Positions 42,379 to 51,739 of a stretch of DNA of 64,000 nt are shown here, piece by piece. Below the pieces are notes generated by a model. That model was not told where the DNA came from. It ran no database searches and saw only the letters and a program-made list of their open reading frames with translations. A program made the translations under genes and the position numbers. The DNA comes from Candidatus Blastococcus massiliensis AP3 (GTDB lineage Bacteria; Actinomycetota; Actinomycetes; Mycobacteriales; Geodermatophilaceae), in the NCBI RefSeq assembly GCF_000582785.1, contig NZ_HG931173.1:495282-559281 (forward strand). Direction: 5' to 3'. Position 1 is the first letter of the stretch. Each line of letters opens with the position of its first letter.

Positions 42379-43422
42379 GTGTTCGCAGGGATCGATAGCC
42401 ACAAGGACACGCTGGCGGTCGCGGTGATCGACACCGCCGGGCGGGTGGTCACCGCGCGGCAGATAGCTAACGAGCCCGACGGCTTCACCGTCCTGGCCCA
42501 CCTGGTCGCCGAGCACGCGGTGGTGCGGGTCGGGATCGAGGGGTCGACCAACTTCGGCTGGGCCGCCGCCATGCACCTGGTCGCCGCCGGCGCGACGGTG
42601 GTGGAGGTGCCGCCGCTGATGACCTCCCGGGAACGACTCTCCCGCCCCGGCCAGGGCAAGACCGACCCGGTCGACGCCGTCGCGATCGCGCGCATCACCG
42701 CCCGGGAGCCGTTCCTGCCGCCGGTGCGGCCGATGGACGGGCTGCCCGCCGACCTTCGGGTGCTGATGGACTACCGCGAGCAGCTCATCAACGAGCGCAC
42801 CGCGCTGGCCAACCGGATCCACGCCGACCTGGGCTGGCTGCGCCCGGGCTACCAGCACAAACTCCCCCGGCTCACCCAGCCCGCGCATCTGCAGTCCGGG
42901 CTGGCGCTCCTGGAGAACGACTCGAGCATCCGGGCTGCGGTGACCCGCCGCCGGCTACAGCGGATGGTGGAGATCAACGCCGAGCTGGCCGGCCTGCGCA
43001 GCCAGATCGCCGAGCTGGTGCAGCAGTCGGGCACGACGCTGACCGGCATCTACGGCGTCGGCGTGTTCGTCGCCGCCCGCTTTCTGGCCGAGGTCGTCGA
43101 CGTTCGCCGCTATCCGACCCGGCACGCCTTCGCCGCGGCCAACGGCTCCGCCCCCATCCCGGCCTCCTCCGGGCGGACCGTCCGCCACCGCCTGAACCGC
43201 GGCGGCAACCGGCAGCTCAACCGGGCGCTCTACACGATCGCGATCACCGAGATCCGCGCCGACACCGAAGGCCGCTCCTACTACGAGCGCAAACGCGCCG
43301 AAGGCAAGACCAGCCGCGAGGCGCTGCGCTGCCTCAAGCGCCGGCTCTCCGACGTCGTCTACCGCACCCTCCGCGCCGACCAGGCGGCCGACAGACCGCT
43401 TCCGCTGGCCGCTGCCGCCTGA
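42379..43422 (+). CDS. IS110-family transposase (DEDD)
   Basis: 347 aa from GTG 42379 with GGAGG 4 bases upstream. The N-terminal RuvC-like DEDD domain starts VFAGIDSHKDTLAVAVID, continues IEGSTNFGWAAAMHL and has KTDPVDAVAIARI. The C-terminal Transposase_20 domain holds TGIYGVGVFVAARFLAEV, PASSGRTVRHRLNRGGNRQL with the catalytic Ser, and LRCLKRRLSDVVYRTL. Both domains look intact, so the element may be active. IS110 elements lack true terminal inverted repeats, and none was found. It sits between the M56 gene and the relaxase. Confidence 0.93.
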   Translation: MFAGIDSHKDTLAVAVIDTAGRVVTARQIANEPDGFTVLAHLVAEHAVVRVGIEGSTNFGWAAAMHLVAAGATVVEVPPLMTSRERLSRPGQGKTDPVDAVAIARITAREPFLPPVRPMDGLPADLRVLMDYREQLINERTALANRIHADLGWLRPGYQHKLPRLTQPAHLQSGLALLENDSSIRAAVTRRRLQRMVEINAELAGLRSQIAELVQQSGTTLTGIYGVGVFVAARFLAEVVDVRRYPTRHAFAAANGSAPIPASSGRTVRHRLNRGGNRQLNRALYTIAITEIRADTEGRSYYERKRAEGKTSREALRCLKRRLSDVVYRTLRADQAADRPLPLAAAA

Positions 43423-43660
43423 CCTCTGGGGCGGTGGACGCGAGGTCGGCAACGGGACGCGACTAACGGCCAAGGCCAGCTGCGCGACAGGACTTGCAGT
43501 CCCGATCCTGCTCTTCGCTCAAGCCAGACACCCGCGCCCACCGCGGTTTCAACCTAGACCGGAACGGCGCTAGACATAGAGGCCCATCACGGCCCGATCC
43601 GCCCCTTATCGATGCGCCGCGGCGCCGGAGCGTGGCAGAGGTGCTCGCGAATGTCGGGTC

Positions 43661-46600
43661 GTGATGACGCTGCACAAGCTCACCGCGGGGGACGGATACA
43701 CGTATCTGACCCGCCAGGTTGCTGCGCACGACGCCACGACCCGCGGGTTCGACAACCTGGGCGACTACTACAGCGAGAAGGGCGAGGCTCCGGGCCTCTG
43801 GATGGGACGCGGGCTTGCCACCGTGCCTGATTATCCGGTCGGTGACAGGGTCACCGAGGCCCAGATGGTCGCGCTGTTCGGGGAGGGGCGGCACCCGAAC
43901 GCCGATCAGATCGAGCGCGACGCGCAGCTGGCCGGCAGGGACCCCCAGCAAGTCGATCGGGCGAGCCGCCTGGGCGCGCCCTACCGCATCCACGAGCAGG
44001 CCAACGCGTTCCACCGCCGCTCGGCCGGGGCGTTCCGCGACCACAACACCGCGCTCGGCCTGCCCGCCGACACTCCCGTGGCGGCCGAGGAACGAGCCCG
44101 CATCCGCACCGAGCTGGCGTCGACGATGTTCGTCGAGACCTACGGGCGTCCGCCGGCCGACGCCCGCGAACTCTCCGGTCATCTGGCCCGCATCTCCCGG
44201 CAGGCGACCACCGCGGTCGCCGGGTACGACCTGACATTCAGCCCGGTCAAGAGCGTCTCCACGCTGTGGGCGATCGCCCCGCCAGAGGTCGCAGCCGTCA
44301 TCGAGCAGGCGCACGCCGACGCGGTGGCAGACGCCCTGACCTGGTTGGAGGACCACGCCGCCTACACCCGCACAGGCCGCAACGGAGTGGCGCAGGTGGA
44401 GGTACGCGGGCTGATCGCGGCGGCGTTCACCCACCGCGACTCACGCGCCGGCGACCCGGATCTGCACACCCACGTGGCCGTCAGCAACAAGGTGCAGACT
44501 CGCGACGGGCGGTGGCTGGCTTTGGACGGTCGACTGCTCTACAAGAACAACGTCACAGCCTCCGAGCGGTACAACACCCGCCTGCAGGCCCTGCTCACCG
44601 AGCGGCTCGGCGTCTGCTTCGCCGACCGGCCCGGTGCGGATCCGAACAAGCGGCCGGTGCGAGAAATCGTCGGCGTCGACGGTGAGCTCCCCCGCCTCTG
44701 GTCGTCGCGGCGGGCCTCGATCGCTAACCGCCGCGCGGTGCTGTCGGCACAGTTCCAGGCCGACCACGGGCGACCGGCGACGCCGAAAGAGGCCGTATTC
44801 CTGGCGCAGCGGGCCAACCTCGAGACCCGGCAGCGCAAGCACCAGCCCCGCTCCTACGCCGAGCAGCGCGCCGCCTGGCGCAACGAGGCGCTGGCGGTGC
44901 TGGGCGGGGAGACCGGCCTGAGCGACTACCTCCGCGGTGCACTCAGCCCCCGCCGCGGACCCCAGGCGAAGCGCCCGACGCGTAGATGGGTCGACCAGAC
45001 CGCCGAGCACGTGCTCTCGACGGTGCAGAGCTCGCGCGCGACCTGGCAGGTGAACAACGTGCGCGCCGAGGCCGAGCGGCAGGCCCGCGCCGCCGCGATC
45101 CGGCTGACCGACCTCGACCGAGCCATCGACGCCGTCGTCGACAGGGCGCTGTCCCTGTCCACGCCGTTGGGCAGCCGCGAACCGGTGACCGAGCCCGCGG
45201 CGCTGCGCCGCTCGGACGGCAGCTCCGTCTACACCGTGGCCGGCTCGACGCTGTACACCTCGACCACGATCCTCGCCGCAGAGCGGGCCATCCTCGCCGC
45301 GGCCGGACGCCGCGACGGACGGGTGGTGCCGGCCGCGACCGTCGACGTCGCGCTGCTGGAAGCCACCGCCAACCAGGTCGAGCTCAATCCCGGCCAGGTG
45401 CAGCTCGTCCGCGAGCTGGCCACCTCCGGCGCCCGTGTGCAACTGGCACTGGCCCCGGCAGGCACCGGCAAGACCACCGCCCTTCGCGCGCTCGCTGCGG
45501 CGTGGCGGGCCGACGGCGGGAACGTGGTCGGCCTTGCTCCCTCGGCAGCTGCGGCGGCGGTGCTGGGTGAGCAAGTCGGCGGCGACACCGACACCCTCGC
45601 CAAGCTGATCCACGCACTGGCTACCGGCAACGCCGTCCCGCCCTGGTTCGAGCGCATCGGCCCGGACAGCCTCGTGGTCATCGACGAAGCCGGCATGGCC
45701 AGCACTCCCGACCTGGCCCGGGCGATCGCGTTCGTCAACGAGGCAGGCGGGTCGATCCGGCTGATCGGTGACGACCAGCAGCTGGCCGCGATCGGCGCCG
45801 GCGGAGTGCTGCGCGACATCGCCGTCACCCACGGTGCCGTCACCCTCTCGCAGGTCCTGCGCTTCACGGACCCCGACACCGGCGCCCCCGACCACGCCGA
45901 AGGCGCCGCGTCCCTGGCACTACGCGACGGTGACCCGGCCGCCCTCGCCTACTACATCGACCATGGACGGGTACACGTCGGCGACCTGGCCACGGCCACC
46001 GACGACGCCTACACCGCCTGGTCGACCGACCGAGCCGCCGGCCGCGACGCCATCATGCTGGCGCCCACCCGCGAGCTGGTCGCCGAACTGAACAGCCGCG
46101 CCCAACGTGACCGCCTCGCCCTGCAGGACGGCCCGGCCGGATCCCAGGTCACCCTCGCCGACTCGTCGCAAGCCTCCGCCGGCGATGCGGTCATCACCCG
46201 CCGCAACGAGCGCACCATTGCCATCAGCGCCACCGACTGGGTCAAGAACGGCGACCGGTTCACGGTCACCGACGTCCGCGACACCGGCGCCCTCGACGTC
46301 GTCCACCAGCGCACCGGACGGCGCGTCACCCTGCCTGCCGACTACGTCACCGACCACGTGAGCCTCGGCTACGCCACCACCGTGCACGGCGCACAAGGCC
46401 TCACCGCCGACACCTGCTACACCGTCGCCACCGGCGAGGAGTCCCGCCAGCTGCTCTACGTCGCCCTGACCCGAGGCCGGCACGCCAACCACCTCTTCCT
46501 CACCACCGCCGGCGATGGCGACCCGCACAGCGTGATCACCCGCGACGCGCTGCTGCCGCCCACCGCCGTCGACGTCTTGACTCGCGTGCTGGCTCGCGAC

Positions 46601-49270
46601 GGCGCCCCGACCTCGGCCACCAGCCAGGCTCGCGAACTGACCGATCCCGCCGCTCTGCTCGCTTGCGCCGCAGATCGGTACTACGACTCGCTCAATACCG
46701 CCGCGAAGGACCGCCTCGGGCGGAAGGCGCTCGAAGCCATCGACGCCGCCGCCGACGCTGCGATACCGGGCCTGACGACGCAGGCGGCCTACCCCGTCCT
46801 GCGCGCACACCTGGCGCTGTGCGCCGTCTCCGGTCGTGACCCCTCCGACGTCCTCCGGCAGGCCCTGGCCTCGGATCGACGTCTGGACGACGCCCGCGAT
46901 GTGGCCGCGGTCCTGGACTGGCGTATCGACCCCACCGGGCGACACTCACCCGCGACCGGCCCCCTGCCGTGGCTGCCTGGCCTTCCAAAGACGCTCGGCG
47001 ACGACCTCGAGTGGGGCCCCTACCTCGCCGACTCCGCCGACCAGGTCAGCTCACCGGCCGTCGATGTCGCCGCCCGTGCACGCGCCTGGACCCCCACCAG
47101 CGCTCCCGCGTGGGCGCTTCCGCTCATCGACCGCGATCCCCAGCTAGTCGCCGATCTCGCCGTCTGGCGCATCGCCCACGGCGTTGACGACGCCGACCGC
47201 CGTCGCACCGGCCCGGCGGTGCCGCGCGCCACTGACGCCCGCGCCCAGCGGGCGCTTGACGACCGCGCCACGCGGCTGCTCGGCGACGGGCGCGCGCTCA
47301 CCGCGCGCTGGGCGCCGCTCGTCGACAGCATCGACCCACGCATCGCCGGCGACCCCTACTGGCCGGTCCTCGCCGAGCGGCTCGCCGCCGCCGACCGCGC
47401 CGGCATCGACATCACCGCGCTCACCCGGGGCGTCGCCGCCGAACGTCCCCTGCCGGACGAGCAGCCCGCCGCCGCGCTGTGGTGGCGACTGTGCGGGCAC
47501 CTCTCCCCTGCCGCGATGACCGCCACCGACTGCTCCGTCTCCGAGGCGCTGCGCCCGGACTGGATCCCGGTTCTGGCCGACGTCGTCGGCCCCGCAGCCG
47601 CCGAGCGGGTGGTCGCCGACCCAGCCTGGCCCGCGCTGGTCGCCGCCGTCACCTCTGCCGGCGACGCCGGCTGGCAGCCCGACCAGGTGCTGTCCACAGC
47701 ACATGACCTGCTGCCCGCCGGTCATCCCGACGACGACCAACTGCGCCCGGACGAGCTGGCCACCGCCCTGGTGTGGCGCGTCGGCGTGCTCATCGACCCG
47801 GCATCCGCCGCACGCCCTCACGCGCCGACGCCGCCGGCCGACCTCGACCAGCTGCCCTCTGCAGATGGAGTTGCCGACGACGACTGGCTGGCCAGTCTTG
47901 TCGAACCCGACGACATCGAACTGCTCCACGAGGAGCTCGACGGCGACGACCCAGCCACTGCCGAGCATCCCGTCTCGACAGAACTCAACGATCGAACTGT
48001 CGACGCCAGTCGCCCACCCGCAGCCGACAGGGCGGACGAAGAGGGCATCGGATTTGGCAGGGAGCGCCTCCTGCAGCTCAACCATCAAGCAGCCGACTTC
48101 TTCACCGCCCGCTACCGCGGTTCCTGGGCACCGGCCTACCTCACCGACCGGCTCGGCACCGATCTGTCGGGAGACGACCGGTTCACCGTCGGCTACGCAC
48201 CCGATCGCTGGACCGCACTGACCAGCCACCTGCGCCGCCTCGGCGCCACCGACGCCGAGATCGTCGCCGCCGGCCTGGGTAGCTACGCCTCCACCGGACG
48301 GGTCATCGACCGCTTCCGCGACCGGCTCGTCTTCGCCATCCGCGACGGCGACGAGGTCCACGGCTGGATCGGCCGCCGCAACCCCGACCACGACCAGGAC
48401 GGGGACCGCGCCGTCCCCAAGTACCTCAACACCGCTGAGACCGAGCTGTTCACCAAGGGCCACAAGCTGTACGGCCTGACCGAGGGCGCAGCGGCGCTAA
48501 CCGCCGGCGCCATTCCTGTCCTGGTTGAGGGCCCCTTCGACGCGCTGGCAGTCACCCTGGCCGGCGACAGCGACTACGTCGGCATCGCCCCACTGGGCAC
48601 CGCCTTCACAGACGCGCAGGCCGAGGCGCTACGCGCATTTCTCGGCGACGGAAAGCCTGGCGTCATCGTCGCCACAGACGCCGACCGGGCCGGACAGCAG
48701 GCCGCACAGCGCATCTTCTGGCAGCTCGCCGCCCGTGGCGACGATCCCCGCTCCCTCGACATCCCGACCGGCAAGGACCCCGCCGAGCTGCTGCAGACGA
48801 CCGGCGCCACCGCTCTGCGTCAGGCCCTCGCGGCCTCCCCCAGCCTGGCCAGCGCGCTCATCGACGGCCACATCGACGCCTACGCCGACCGGCTGGACAC
48901 CGTCGAAGGCCAGGTGCACGCCGTCCGTCGCGCCGCCGAGGTCATCGCCGTCGTTCCGTCCACCAGTTGGCCGGCGCACCTCACCCACGTGGTGGCCCGC
49001 ACCGGCATCGCGCCCGACATCGCGCTGTCAGAAGTCTTCGACGCAGCCCGGGGTCGGACGAAGGATGTTCACGCGCCGGCGCGCACAGCGCTGCGCGGCG
49101 GAACGCCCACACCTTCTACTGACCCGGGGACGGAGCTCTCCACCTCTGTGACATCTGCAGCGGAGCTAGGGCGAGGGACGCTGACCGACAGCCAGCAGGC
49201 GGCCCGGCGTGCTGCTGCCGCAGCACGCCGTTCGCGCGTCTCAGCCCCGCCGAGGCCACCCCGACATTAG
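43661..49270 (+). CDS. MobF relaxase-helicase-primase fusion (TraA-like)
   Basis: 1869 aa; GTG 43661 or ATG 43664. Residues 1-330 are a TrwC/TraI-type relaxase: early Tyr residues (GDGYTYLTRQV, GDYYSEKG), AGYDLTFSPVKSVSTLW, and the metal site DPDLHTHVAVSN near 268. About 570-960 form a RecD-like helicase: APAGTGKTTALRAL, LVVIDEAGMAS, LIGDDQQLAAIG, VHGAQGLTADTCYTV. A low-complexity bridge leads to a DnaG-like primase part: GRERLLQLNHQAADFF near 1465, then Toprim with VLVEGPFDALAVTLA near 1620 and VIVATDADRAGQQAA near 1668. It nicks at oriT, unwinds, and could prime complementary strand synthesis. The usual DnaG zinc finger is missing. Confidence 0.93.
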   Translation: MMTLHKLTAGDGYTYLTRQVAAHDATTRGFDNLGDYYSEKGEAPGLWMGRGLATVPDYPVGDRVTEAQMVALFGEGRHPNADQIERDAQLAGRDPQQVDRASRLGAPYRIHEQANAFHRRSAGAFRDHNTALGLPADTPVAAEERARIRTELASTMFVETYGRPPADARELSGHLARISRQATTAVAGYDLTFSPVKSVSTLWAIAPPEVAAVIEQAHADAVADALTWLEDHAAYTRTGRNGVAQVEVRGLIAAAFTHRDSRAGDPDLHTHVAVSNKVQTRDGRWLALDGRLLYKNNVTASERYNTRLQALLTERLGVCFADRPGADPNKRPVREIVGVDGELPRLWSSRRASIANRRAVLSAQFQADHGRPATPKEAVFLAQRANLETRQRKHQPRSYAEQRAAWRNEALAVLGGETGLSDYLRGALSPRRGPQAKRPTRRWVDQTAEHVLSTVQSSRATWQVNNVRAEAERQARAAAIRLTDLDRAIDAVVDRALSLSTPLGSREPVTEPAALRRSDGSSVYTVAGSTLYTSTTILAAERAILAAAGRRDGRVVPAATVDVALLEATANQVELNPGQVQLVRELATSGARVQLALAPAGTGKTTALRALAAAWRADGGNVVGLAPSAAAAAVLGEQVGGDTDTLAKLIHALATGNAVPPWFERIGPDSLVVIDEAGMASTPDLARAIAFVNEAGGSIRLIGDDQQLAAIGAGGVLRDIAVTHGAVTLSQVLRFTDPDTGAPDHAEGAASLALRDGDPAALAYYIDHGRVHVGDLATATDDAYTAWSTDRAAGRDAIMLAPTRELVAELNSRAQRDRLALQDGPAGSQVTLADSSQASAGDAVITRRNERTIAISATDWVKNGDRFTVTDVRDTGALDVVHQRTGRRVTLPADYVTDHVSLGYATTVHGAQGLTADTCYTVATGEESRQLLYVALTRGRHANHLFLTTAGDGDPHSVITRDALLPPTAVDVLTRVLARDGAPTSATSQARELTDPAALLACAADRYYDSLNTAAKDRLGRKALEAIDAAADAAIPGLTTQAAYPVLRAHLALCAVSGRDPSDVLRQALASDRRLDDARDVAAVLDWRIDPTGRHSPATGPLPWLPGLPKTLGDDLEWGPYLADSADQVSSPAVDVAARARAWTPTSAPAWALPLIDRDPQLVADLAVWRIAHGVDDADRRRTGPAVPRATDARAQRALDDRATRLLGDGRALTARWAPLVDSIDPRIAGDPYWPVLAERLAAADRAGIDITALTRGVAAERPLPDEQPAAALWWRLCGHLSPAAMTATDCSVSEALRPDWIPVLADVVGPAAAERVVADPAWPALVAAVTSAGDAGWQPDQVLSTAHDLLPAGHPDDDQLRPDELATALVWRVGVLIDPASAARPHAPTPPADLDQLPSADGVADDDWLASLVEPDDIELLHEELDGDDPATAEHPVSTELNDRTVDASRPPAADRADEEGIGFGRERLLQLNHQAADFFTARYRGSWAPAYLTDRLGTDLSGDDRFTVGYAPDRWTALTSHLRRLGATDAEIVAAGLGSYASTGRVIDRFRDRLVFAIRDGDEVHGWIGRRNPDHDQDGDRAVPKYLNTAETELFTKGHKLYGLTEGAAALTAGAIPVLVEGPFDALAVTLAGDSDYVGIAPLGTAFTDAQAEALRAFLGDGKPGVIVATDADRAGQQAAQRIFWQLAARGDDPRSLDIPTGKDPAELLQTTGATALRQALAASPSLASALIDGHIDAYADRLDTVEGQVHAVRRAAEVIAVVPSTSWPAHLTHVVARTGIAPDIALSEVFDAARGRTKDVHAPARTALRGGTPTPSTDPGTELSTSVTSAAELGRGTLTDSQQAARRAAAAARRSRVSAPPRPPRH

Positions 49271-49380
49271 AGGGATCGGCTCAGAGCATCAGTCTGCTGT
49301 GAGTCGCCTCGGGTAGGAATGTCGGCCCCGCCTGGTACGACTGCAGCCGTGCCACGTCCTCCGCTCACTGACCGCCCGGC

Positions 49381-49965
49381 ATGAGGTTCCTGCGCCGTCG
49401 TCCTCACGGCCGCCCTGCTCCGGAGCCGATCCCCGACGACGTCCCGGTCGAGGTTGATCCCGCCCGCCCGTGGGAGGTGCTCAGCTTGGTCAACGAGTGG
49501 GTCCGCCATGCAGAGGCCAAGGCGGGCACGATTCTCGCGGCGGCCGGCGTCGTGGCTGGCGTGCTCTACAGCTTGCTCGACAAGCAATCCCAGCCGCCGT
49601 GGACCTTGACTGTTCCGGCCGCAGCCTGCGGGCTACTGGCAGCTCTGGCCGGATTCATGTCGATCATCGCGCTGTGGCCTCAGCTGCGGGCACGGGAGGC
49701 GCCGACGAGCCTGTTGTATTTCGATCACATCGCGCGGGCTTACAACACCCCGGAGGCGTACGGGCGAGCCTTGCGGGGATTGGTCACCTCCGGCGAAACC
49801 GAGTTGCAGCAGGTGGCTCAGCAGGTGTGGGTCAACGCAACGGTCGCTCGACGCAAGTACCTCTGGGCTGGCCGCGCTCTCGTCTTACTCATCGCATCGA
49901 TCGTCGCCTGCAGCTGGACAGGGACATATCTTGCTCTCAATTCGATTGGACTGATCGGTGGATAG
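49381..49965 (+). CDS. Pycsar-type two-TM effector (PycTM, DUF5706-like)
   Basis: 194 aa. The hydrophilic front is followed by the diagnostic NEWVRHAEAKAGTILAAAGV, the start of helix 1 in DUF5706/PycTM proteins. Two adjacent membrane helices (about 55-70 and 80-100, GLLAALAGFMSIIALWP) follow, then a helical cytoplasmic part (YFDHIARAYNTPEAYGRALR) and a last membrane helix (ALVLLIASIVACSWTG). In Pycsar defence the effector senses cCMP or cUMP and damages the inner membrane, aborting infection. The cyclase gene overlaps its end by 8 bases. No strong ribosome site precedes the ATG. Confidence 0.8.
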   Translation: MRFLRRRPHGRPAPEPIPDDVPVEVDPARPWEVLSLVNEWVRHAEAKAGTILAAAGVVAGVLYSLLDKQSQPPWTLTVPAAACGLLAALAGFMSIIALWPQLRAREAPTSLLYFDHIARAYNTPEAYGRALRGLVTSGETELQQVAQQVWVNATVARRKYLWAGRALVLLIASIVACSWTGTYLALNSIGLIGG

Positions 49966-50683
49966 CAACTACAAGACCTACAGCTACACCAACTCGTTCA
50001 ACCGACTGGACCAGTACCTCGATGCACCGGCAGGCAACTACGAGGAAACCGACTCCCTCCCGAGTCGGGACAAGCTGACGTACGGCAACGGCTACTACGC
50101 CAATTGCGCGGCAATGTTCGTCGATCTCCGTGATTCATCGAGCCTGCCGGCTAGCTATAAGAGACCCGTCCTGGCCAAGATTTATCGATCGTTCATCTCT
50201 GAGGTCGTCGCAATCATGAACAGCGACCTCGATGCGCGAGAAATCAACATCGTTGGAGACTGCGTCTGGGGGGTCTTCGATACGACCTTGAAGACCGACG
50301 TCGACGACCTCTTCTCAAGGGCGGCCGAAGTCAATTCGATGATGAAGGTGCTGCGCTACAAGATGGAGAAGAAGGATTACAAGACTCCAGTCAAGGCGGG
50401 CATCGGGCTCTCATACGGCCGCGCGCTCATGATCAAGGCCGGCTACAACGGCAGCGGCATCTCCGATGTCGTCTACATGGGGGACGTGGTCAACCAGGCA
50501 GCCAAGCTGGCGGCCCAAGGCTCCAAGGGCTGGAACCAGCCCATTTACGCCGATGGCGTCTTCTACCAGAACCTTAACGAGTACAACCAGGGCTTGCTGA
50601 AGCAGATCACCTGGGGCGGCCCCTACTCGGGATGGGTCGTGAATATCGCGATGGAAAACTGGTACACCGAGAACTGCAAGTAG
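49958..50683 (+). CDS. Pycsar-type class III pyrimidine nucleotide cyclase (PycC)
   Basis: 241 aa from GTG 49958. Class III cyclase fold: AAMFVDLRDSSSL with metal Asp at about 56, NIVGDCVWGVFD with the second Asp at about 101, then VKAGIGLSYGRALMIKAGYN and YMGDVVNQAAKLAAQG. The catalytic part stands alone without a sensor domain, as in PycC, which makes cCMP or cUMP upon phage infection. It shows more A/T-rich codons (aag, tac, att) than nearby genes, suggesting separate origin. Base specificity (C versus U, or a plain adenylate cyclase) cannot be told from sequence alone. Confidence 0.82.
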   Translation: MDSNYKTYSYTNSFNRLDQYLDAPAGNYEETDSLPSRDKLTYGNGYYANCAAMFVDLRDSSSLPASYKRPVLAKIYRSFISEVVAIMNSDLDAREINIVGDCVWGVFDTTLKTDVDDLFSRAAEVNSMMKVLRYKMEKKDYKTPVKAGIGLSYGRALMIKAGYNGSGISDVVYMGDVVNQAAKLAAQGSKGWNQPIYADGVFYQNLNEYNQGLLKQITWGGPYSGWVVNIAMENWYTENCK

Positions 50684-50934
50684 CGCCTAACTACGAGGCG
50701 GAGTGGGGATGGCCACACGAGCGAACTCGCGGCAGCTGCGATGGTCCCGTAGTAGAATACCGTGGGTACACGCTGTCGATGTGGATGCGATCAGCCAGAG
50801 CAGTCGATAGTCGTACCGTCACAAGCGCCATGGATGGATGGTCCTGGGGTCAGGATGCTTAGGGAGGACCATGCTCCCTCGAGCCAGCTCACGGTGTGAG
50901 ACGAGTACAGCTGGTACGCCCTGGCGCGCAGCCC

Positions 50935-51627
50935 CTACGGCCGGCTGGTCAGCAGGTTGGCCACCGTGCTGGTCGCCTGAAGGTGCTGGCCCAGTTGGGC
51001 ATCGAGACGGGCGGCGAGGCCGAGCATGTCGGCCAGCCGACCAGCGACGTCGGTGGACAGCAGGGGTTCGTGGTGGGCCACGCGGTTGCGCAGTTCGTGC
51101 AGGCGGCCCACCGGGCCATCGACATGAAGGGCACGGTCGGTGCCCGGCGGGAAGGCGCGGTGCAGCGCGGGCACCCACAGCGTCTTCTCGTGCGCCGCGG
51201 AGCTGAGGTAGCGCCAGAAGCCGAACATGAGCTCGGCGACGATCTTCCCTGGCGGGGCGCCCGTACCGCCCGCGTTGGCGATGGCGTGGCGCAAGCTTTC
51301 CCGCGGCCTTTCGTTGACGTCGACGCGGCGTCGTCCGCGCCTGCGATAGACCGGAGCGAAGACGGCGTCTGCAGCCAGCGCCCAGTGCGGAGGCCCGGGC
51401 CAGTGAGCGGACAGTGCACCGTCGTAGGCGTTGCGCAGCCCGACCTCCACGTGCGCCAGGTCGTGCATCAGCGCGGCGCTGAGCTGGGCGTTCCACTCAT
51501 ACAGGGCCAGCGCCCGGTCTCGGTCCACGCCTGTGGCGGCAAGGTAGACCGAGAATCGCGGGCTGCTCAGCCAGGCCTCCACCCAGGGACCGGCTGGTGG
51601 GAGGCCCGGTGGCGTCGGCATTGTCAT
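50935..51627 (-). CDS. Abi_2/HEPN abortive-infection protein
   Basis: 230 aa from ATG 51627 (ATG 51621 also possible). All helical: VEAWLSSPRFSVYLAATGVD, a central ELMFGFWRYLSSAAHEKTLW (the FW-x-L segment usual in Abi_2), and LHELRNRVAHHEPLL near residue 185, the HEPN RNxxxH-type ribonuclease motif. Abi_2 proteins (AbiD/AbiF) stop growth or RNA metabolism on phage infection. A nested hairpin lies 33 bases upstream in its likely leader. Immediately beside the Pycsar-like pair on the opposite strand. The 250-base gap 50684-50934 shows no gene. Confidence 0.82.
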   Translation of the reverse strand: MTMPTPPGLPPAGPWVEAWLSSPRFSVYLAATGVDRDRALALYEWNAQLSAALMHDLAHVEVGLRNAYDGALSAHWPGPPHWALAADAVFAPVYRRRGRRRVDVNERPRESLRHAIANAGGTGAPPGKIVAELMFGFWRYLSSAAHEKTLWVPALHRAFPPGTDRALHVDGPVGRLHELRNRVAHHEPLLSTDVAGRLADMLGLAARLDAQLGQHLQATSTVANLLTSRP

Positions 51628-51654
51628 CCCGCCCCATCCTGGCGTAGAGTGGCC

Positions 51655-51710
51655 GTGAAAGCCCCGGTGGACCGCTGACCTTTGGTCATGTCGCCGGGGC
51701 TACGTCTTTT
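51655..51710 (-). ncRNA. nested-hairpin RNA upstream of the Abi gene (abiF-RNA-like candidate)
   Basis: Outer arms AGCCCCGG (51660-51667) and CCGGGGCT (51694-51701) pair perfectly and enclose a second hairpin TGACC-TTT-GGTCA (51676-51688). On the minus strand the RNA precedes the Abi_2-like gene. Structured RNAs (abiF motif) are known upstream of Abi_2-family genes. It could also serve simply as a terminator for the secretion operon. Confidence 0.5.
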
Positions 51711-51739
51711 CCTGGGCTCCGTCCGCCCTCGCCCTCGCG

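Noticed and set aside
42160-43600. Terminal inverted repeats around the IS110
   Set aside because: No matching ends were seen, in line with the IS110 family, so exact element ends are not given.
50632-50862. 76-residue plus-strand frame after the cyclase
   Set aside because: Begins inside the cyclase in another frame and has no domain or ribosome site.
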